DNA of 64,000 nt, taken from NCBI GenBank assembly GCA_026874595.1, contig CM049319.1, positions 1,127,501 to 1,191,500 of the forward strand, written 5' to 3'. The DNA comes from Sipunculus nudus. Taxonomy: Eukaryota; Annelida; Sipuncula; Golfingiida; Sipunculidae. The notes under the pieces were generated by a model. That model was not told the DNA's origin. It did not search any database and was given only the letters and a program-made list of their open reading frames with translations. Within the stretch, counting starts at the first letter, position 1. Every line of letters starts with the position of its first letter. This document shows positions 57,045 through 64,000 of the stretch, in pieces. The translations under genes were made by a program, and so were the position numbers.

Positions 57045-60000
57045 CAGATATTGGCCGTTTCATTGATTTGTTGTACGACGCTGTATTCTTGACGTCATTC
57101 TACTCAGATATTCTCTCGCTCATATTTGTTGTACGACGCTGTATTCTTGACGTCATCCTACTCAGATATTCTCTCGCTCATATTTGTTGTACGACGCTGT
57201 ATTCTTGACGTCATCCTACTCAGATATTCTCTCGCTTAAATTTGTTGTACGACGCTGTATTCTTGACGTCATCCTACTCAGATATTGGCTGTTTCATTTA
57301 TTTGTTGTACGACGCTGTATTCTTGACGTCATCCTACTCAGATATTGGCTGTTTCATTTATTTGTTGAACGACGCTGTATTCTTGACGTCATCCTGCTCA
57401 GATATTGGCTGTTTCATTTATTTGTTGTACGACGCTGTATTCTTGACGTCATCCTACTCAGATATTGGCTGTTTCATTTATTTGTTGTACGACGCTGTAT
57501 TCTTGACGTCATCCTACTCAGATATTCTCTCGCTCATATTTGTTGTACGACGCTGTATTCTTGACGTCATCCTACTCAGATATTGGCTGTTTCGTTTATT
57601 TGTTGTACGACGCTGTATTCTTGACGTCATCCTACTCAGATATTGGCTGTTTCATTTATTTGTTGTACGACGCTGTATTCTTGACGTCATCCTACTCAGA
57701 TATTGGCTGTTTCATTTATTTGTTGTACGACGCTGTATTCTTGACGTCATCCTACTCAGATATTGGCTGTTTCATTTATTTGTTGTACGACGCTGTATTC
57801 TTGACGTCACCCTATTCAGATATTCTCTCTCTCATATTTGTTGTACGACGCTTTATTCTTGGCGTCACCCTATTCAGATATTGGCTCTCTCATATTTGTT
57901 GTACGACGCTGTATTCTTGACGGCATCCTACTCAGATATTGGCTGTTTCATTTATTTGTTGTACGACGCAGTATTCTTGACGTCATCCTACTCAGATATT
58001 GGCTGTTTCATTTATTTGTTGTACGACGCTGTATTCTTGACGTCACCCTATTCAGATATTCTCTATCTCTTATTTGTTGTACGACGCTGTATTCTTGACG
58101 TCATCCTACTCAGATATTGGCTGTTTCATTTATTTGTTGTACGACGCTGTATTCTTGACGTCACCCTATTCAGATATTCTCTCTCTCATATTTGTTGTAC
58201 GACGCTTTTTTCTTGGCGTCACCCTATTCAGATATTGGCTCTCTCATATTTGTTGTACGACGCTGTATTCTTGACGTCATCCTACTCAGATATTGGCTGT
58301 TTCATTTATTTTTTGTACGACGCTGTATTCTTGACGTCACCCTATTCAGATATTCTCTCTCTCATATTTTTGTACGACGCTTTTTTCTTGGCGTCACCCT
58401 ATTCAGATATTGGCTCTCTCATATTTGTTGTACGACGCTGTATTCTTGACGTCATCCTACTCAGATATTGGCTGTTTCATTTATTTGTTGTACGACGCTG
58501 TATTCTTGACGTCACCCTATTCAGATATTCTCTCTCTCATATTTGTTGTACGACGCTTTTTTCTTGGCGTCACCCTATTCAGATATTCTCTCTCTCATAT
58601 TTGTTGTACGACGCTTTTTTCTTGGCGTCACCCTATTCAGATATTGGCTCTCTCATATTTGTTGTACGACGCTGTATTCTTGACGTCATCCTACTCAGAT
58701 ATTGGCTGTTTCATTTATTTGTTGTACGACGCTGTATTCTTGACGTCACCCTATTCAGATATTCTCTCTCTCATATTTGTTGTACGACGCTTTTTTCTTG
58801 GCGTCACCCTATTCAGATATTGGCTCTCTCATATTTGTTGTACGACGCTGTATTCTTGACGTCATCCTACTCAGATATTGGCTGTTTCATTTATTTGTTG
58901 TACGACCCTGTATTCTTGACGTCACCCTATTCAGATATTCTCTCTCTCATATTTGTTGTACGACGCTTTTTTCTTGGCGTCACCCTATTCAGATATTGGC
59001 TCTCTCATATTTGTTGTACGACGCTGTATTCTTGACGTCATCCTACTCAGATATTGGCTGTTTCATTTATTTGTTGTACGACGCTGTATTCTTGACGTCA
59101 TCCTACTCAGATATTGGCTGTTTCATTTATTTGTTGTACGACGCTGTATTCTTGACGTCACCCTATTCAGATATTCTCTCTCTCATATTTGTTGTACGAC
59201 GCTGTATTCTTGACGTCATCCTACTCAGATATTGGCTGTTTCATTTATTTTTTGTACGACGCTGTATTCTTGACGTCACCCTATTCAGATATTCTCTCTC
59301 TCATATTTTTGTACGACGCTTTTTTCTTGGCGTCACCCTATTCAGATATTGGCTCTCTCATATTTGTTGTACGACGCTGTATTCTTGACGTCATCCTACT
59401 CAGATATTGGCTGTTTCATTTATTTGTTGTACGACGCTGTATTCTTGACGTCACCCTATTCAGATATTCTCTCTCTCATATTTGTTGTACGACGCTTTTT
59501 TCTTGGCGTCACCCTATTCAGATATTCTCTCTCTCATATTTATTGTACGACGCTTTTTTCTTGGCGTCACCCTATTCAGATATTGGCTCTCTCATATTTG
59601 TTGTACGACGCTGTATTCTTGACGTCATCCTACTCAGATATTGGCTGTTTCATTTATTTGTTGTACGACGCTGTATTCTTGACGTCACCCTATTCAGATA
59701 TTCTCTCTCTCATATTTGTTGTACGACGCTTTTTTCTTGGCGTCACCCTATTCAGATATTGGCTCTCTCATATTTGTTGTACGACGCTGTATTCTTGACG
59801 TCATCCTACTCAGATATTGGCTGTTTCATTTATTTGTTGTACGACGCTGTATTCTTGACGTCACCCTATTCAGATATTCTCTCTCTCATATTTGTTGTAC
59901 GACGCTTTTTTCTTGGCGTCACCCTATTCAGATATTGGCTCTCTCATATTTGTTGTACGACGCTGTATTCTTGACGTCATCCTACTCAGATATTGGCTGT

Positions 60001-61880
60001 TTCATTTATTTGTTGTACGACCCTGTATTCTTGACGTCACCCTATTCAGATATTCTCTCTCTCATATTTGTTGTACGACGCTTTTTTCTTGGCGTCACCC
60101 TATTCAGATATTGGCTCTCTCATATTTGTTGTACGACGCTGTATTCTTGACGTCATCCTACTCAGATATTGGCTGTTTCATTTATTTGTTGTACGACCCT
60201 GTATTCTTGACGTCATCCTACTCAGATATTGGCTGTTTCATTTATTTGTTGTACGACGCTGTATTCTTGACGTCATCCTACTCAGATATTGGCTGTTTCA
60301 TTTATTTGTTGTACGACGCTGTATTCTTGACGTCATCCTACTCAGATATTGGCTGTTTCATTTATTTGTTGTACGACGCTGTATTCTTGACGTCATCCTA
60401 CTCAGATATTGGCTGTTTCATTTATTTGTTGTACGACGCTGTATTCTTGACGTCATCCTACTCAGATATTGGCTGTTTCATTTATTTGTTGTACGACGCT
60501 GTATTCTTGACGTCACCCTATTCAGATATTCTCTCTCTCATATTTGTTGTACGACGCTTTTTTCTTGGCGTCACCCTATTCAGATATTGGCTCTCTCATA
60601 TTTGTTGTACGACGCTGTATTCTTGACGTCATCCTACTCAGATATTGGCTGTTTCATTTATTTTTTGTACGACGCTGTATTCTTGACGTCACCCTATTCA
60701 GATATTCTCTCTCTCATATTTTTGTACGACGCTTTTTTCTTGGCGTCACCCTATTCAGATATTGGCTCTCTCATATTTGTTGTACGACGCTGTATTCTTG
60801 ACGTCATCCTACTCAGATATTGGCTGTTTCATTTATTTGTTGTACGACGCTGTATTCTTGACGTCACCCTACTCAGATATTGGCTGTTTCATTTATTTGT
60901 TGTACGACGCTGTATTCTTGACGTCATCCTACTCAGATATTGGCTGTTTCATTTATTTGTTGTACGACGCTGTATTCTTGACGTCACCCTATTCAGATAT
61001 TCTCTCTCTTATATTTGTTGTACGACGCTTTTTTCTTGGCGTCACCCTATTCAGATATTGGCTCTCTCATATTTGTTGTACGACGCTGTATTCTTGACGT
61101 CATCCTACTCAGATATTGGCTGTTTCATTTATTTGTTGTACGACGCTGTATTCTTGACGTCACCCTATTCAGATATTCTCTCTCTCATATTTGTTGTACG
61201 ACGCTTTTTTCTTGGCGTCACCCTATTCAGATATTGGCTCTCTCATATTTGTTGTACGACGCTGTATTCTTGACGTCATCCTACTCAGATATTGGCTGTT
61301 TCATTTATTTGTTGTACGACCCTGTATTCTTGACGTCACCCTATTCAGATATTCTCTCTCTCATATTTGTTGTACGACGCTTTTTTCTTGGCGTCACCCT
61401 ATTCAGATATTGGCTCTCTCATATTTGTTGTACGACGCTGTATTCTTGACGTCATCCTACTCAGATATTGGCTGTTTCATTTATTTGTTGTACGACGCTG
61501 TATTCTTGACGTCATCCTACTCAGATATTGGCTGTTTCATTTATTTGTTGTACGACGCTGTATTCTTGACGTCATCCTACTCAGATATTGGCTGTTTCAT
61601 TTATTTGTTGTACGACGCTGTATTCTTGACGTCATCCTACTCAGATATTGGCTGTTTCATTTATTTGTTGTACGACGCTGTATTCTTGACGTCACCCTAT
61701 TCAGATATTCTCTCTCTCATATTTGTTGTACGACGCTTTATTCTTGGCGTCACCCTATTCAGATATTGGCTCTCTCATATTTGTTGTACGACGCTGTATT
61801 CTTGGCGTCACCCTATTCAGATATTGGCTCTCTCATATTTGTTGTACGACACTGTATTCTTTGCGTCACAATATTCAAAT
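57045..61880. repeat. Satellite of 58/60-bp monomers in 176-bp higher-order units
   Basis: About 80 head-to-tail monomers begin TTTGTTGTACGACGCT. Three main types occur. Type A (60 bp) has TGACGTCATCC and ends TTGGCTGTTTCATTTA. Type B (58 bp) has TGACGTCACCC and ends TTCTCTCTCTCATA. Type C (58 bp) has a T-run, TGGCGTCACCC and ends TTGGCTCTCTCATA. A-B-C triplets of 176 bp recur (for example starts at 58,777 and 58,953; 59,716, 59,892 and 60,068; 61,015, 61,191 and 61,367), alternating with runs of A only (57,240-57,780; 60,130-60,480; 61,440-61,670). Rare variants such as TTATTTTTTGTACG recur near 58,307, 59,246 and 60,659 and mark still longer duplications. A monomer lacks stops in some frames, so long reading frames are a by-product. 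Confidence 0.97.
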
Positions 61881-64000
61881 ATTCAAATGGCGTTTCTCGC
61901 AATCCAACTTCTACTCCAGCAGCTCGCTTTGTTTTGAGCAAAGAATTATATCTTTTAACAAAACCTGCCACAAGCATCAACAGAGTATAGCCACTTTATT
62001 CACTCGACAATGGCGTCTTTTCTATAAGGCTAGTTTACAGGGTGCGATTTTCCATACGACTGTCGCATGCGACAAAATCGCACCGTGTTAACTGACCTTA
62101 TTGTGTGATCCAGGAGGGAAATGGATACCGGAAGTGTCAGAGTAGCTGTGAGGAGCCTGAATAATGTGAGATTGAGAGTAAGGCAGTTTTTTCTCTTTTT
62201 TTTTTTGTTTATGTACTTCGCAAAAATTGATGCATATCCTGAATTATCTTGTTTAATATATTATTTATGCAATTCTTATGGTATTGCTTACAAACGGGGC
62301 GATTCTATGTCGACCTCCCCATTGTTGATATTAAATATAACAAATGAATTGATACGTTCCTTATGTACGTCCTCACTTCTACAATCAGTTCCCTGTGCTA
62401 ATGTTTAATAAGGACAGTCTTCACTGGAATGGGTGGCCTTGTAGAGCAATTAATTATGTGTATTGCTTCTCTCAATGCTACATATATACAACTCTCCTAA
62501 AAGCTGGGATTCGATTTCAGAATCGCTATGTAAAGTTACCCGATATCAAGAAACGTTAAATCCCTTCTGTGATGCAGACAGTATGCAATGGAAACTGTTG
62601 TCGATATTATATACGACACGCAAAAGAAGAAAAAAAAAACAACTCCTCATTTCTAACGAAACAAATGTTGGTTGGAGAACGGGGCAATGAAAGCTTATTT
62701 TCTATTAATATTGTTATTTATAAATTCAGTACGACTATGCCCTTCATTTCCGGTTTGGGCAAACGCAGTAGCAAACAGCAATAACAGAGAGTATACTATA
62801 GTTCTGAATTAAACCGGTGAACATGGCTACGGATACCTTCGACTCCAAAAGAATAATCCGCTGGGGTTCACTCGGCTATTGGCAGCCTTCTATTGAGCCA
62901 TGTAAAGGTTAAGAAAAAAAACATAAAAAACATCACAAATATTCCGAAAACGCTTCGAGTTTTCTTTATTAATAATTTAGGGTGTATTGATTAAGATATT
63001 GTTAGTAGTGATTAAGGATTTATCATGCAAGTCGTCTTCACCAAGGATCCATTTGAATCGGAAACAGCATTCATTTTAGGTCCCGAAAAGTCACTCGACA
63101 GTGTTGACATCAATGCTATTGTTATTAGGTAGTTTCCTATCGAAATCCGGGGTTTCCATATATTGCGTGATGATAATATCTCAAATTTAATGTTAACTGC
63201 AAACATCAGAGGAAATCGCATTACGAATATGAGCCTGCTTTATTTCAGAAATTTCTGAGTAAAAACCTATTTGTAATCAATATTGAACATGACGACAGGA
63301 TAACTACCTCGGACAACTACAACTGTATTCAAAATAGTGTTCAGAGAGAAACAATGGTTCACGTATAATTATAAATGATGGTTTGCTCTTGTGACGTAAC
63401 ACATGATTTAAGATATAGTATATTTGTAGGTGTTTTTTTTATTTTCAAAATTATCAAACTTTACGCCTTGTTATGAATATTATAGACCTGCCATTAGTAA
63501 TCATATTTTCCACTACCATGTGTTAACTGTGAACTAACGCAGTTGTTTATATATAGACCTATGCTAACGGGGTCGGACTATTCATAGAAAACCACCGAAA
63601 ACCACAGAAAACCACTGAAAATCAAACAAAAACAATTGGAAATCAACTATTTTCTGTGACATTCTTAAATATTTCAAGTATTTTATCTGATAACTGGTGT
63701 AAAATAATAAGATGTATATAAACGAATACTGTACATCTGTTTTTGGTAATGGACAAAAAAAGTTGATAAGGAAAAACCGAAATCAAACCATTTAATAAGG
63801 GAAGAAGTGGAAAAGCAAGTTTTGACTCGATAAACTATGTAAACCTAAATGGCAATGACCGAGCCTAAACAGAAATATCAGTCCCTTAATCAATCTGGTT
63901 GTCAAACCGCCAGCACTTCCCGATTTATTCAGTAGCTCACAAAACATACACTTGAAATATGTGGTAAAAGTAATTTAAGAGGTCCTTACAAACTGTTTTA
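61881..64000. other. No gene assigned; short palindromic hairpin at 62,041
   Basis: The stretch contains an inverted repeat GGTGCGATTTT/AAAATCGCACC (62,041-62,084) around the palindrome GTCGCATGCGAC, and a short GAAAACCAC triplet repeat near 63,590-63,620. A Met-initiated frame at 62,121 begins DTGSVRVAVR but quickly loses any likeness to a known family. Confidence 0.5.

Noticed and set aside
57242-59035. Very long open frame (597 codons) across the satellite
   Set aside because: It arises because the 58/60-bp monomers lack stops in some frames; overlapping long frames exist in several phases, and the repeat has no codon-like constraint.
57045-61880. CRISPR-like regular repeats
   Set aside because: The units are contiguous diverged monomers without unique spacers, and the genome is eukaryotic.
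62121-62180. Possible kinesin first exon (start resembling SVRVAVR)
   Set aside because: The likeness stops after seven residues; the expected RP dipeptide and downstream motor motifs are absent.

Overview
This window looks like the nuclear genome of a marine invertebrate, most probably a bivalve mollusc. The signs are an AT-rich background, dense TA, GA and CA microsatellites, spliced genes with long introns, a secreted EPN-type C-type lectin, an LRR-Ig membrane receptor, and many metazoan transposons (Tx1/L1-like and CR1/L2-like LINEs, Gypsy-class LTR elements, a Ginger-type DNA transposon and MITEs). The species assignment is inference. There is no bacterial or phage signal, no operon, no CRISPR array and no rRNA gene.

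Layout, left to right. 1-3226: a hierarchical minisatellite (36, 72 and about 480 bp levels) that runs off the left edge. 3.2-6.8 kb: mostly unassigned, with an RTE-like LINE tail relic. 6.8-9.6 kb: a two-coding-exon C-type lectin gene on +, interrupted by one in-frame stop. 10.4-11.1 kb: a TIR-bearing MITE. 14.15-20.1 kb: a decayed Tx1/L1-like LINE on -, with about 300-bp tandem units where its 5' leader should be. 22.1-23.0 kb: a degenerate tandem repeat. 23.4-27.5 kb: a Ginger-type DNA transposon with long palindromic TIRs and a dead transposase, split by a 436-bp hAT-type MITE with a perfect 8-bp target-site duplication. 28.97-37.07 kb: an LTR retrotransposon on - with integrase before reverse transcriptase (Gmr1-like order) and an apparently identical 3,115-bp internal tandem duplication. 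39.4-40.9 kb: an LRR-Ig transmembrane receptor on +, with two frameshifts and a nonsense codon before an in-frame cytoplasmic tail. 43.1-50.8 kb: a second Gypsy-class element in the circularly permuted order pol-LTR-gag, on -, enclosed by oppositely oriented LTR fragments. 54.1-56.2 kb: a CR1/L2-like LINE cut off inside its RT. 57.05-61.88 kb: a 4.8-kb satellite of 58/60-bp monomers in 176-bp higher-order units, packed with the CRE palindrome TGACGTCA. The rest is unassigned.

The two host-type genes both fit innate immune recognition, and both carry disabling lesions in this sequence. They could be pseudogenes, non-reference alleles or assembly errors; the homopolymer location of one LRR-Ig lesion leaves error possible. 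None of the transposons is intact here. The least ordinary signals are the permuted, inverted Gypsy insertion, the Gmr1-order element with its duplication, the CRE-rich higher-order satellite, and the LRR-Ig tail beyond its stop codon.
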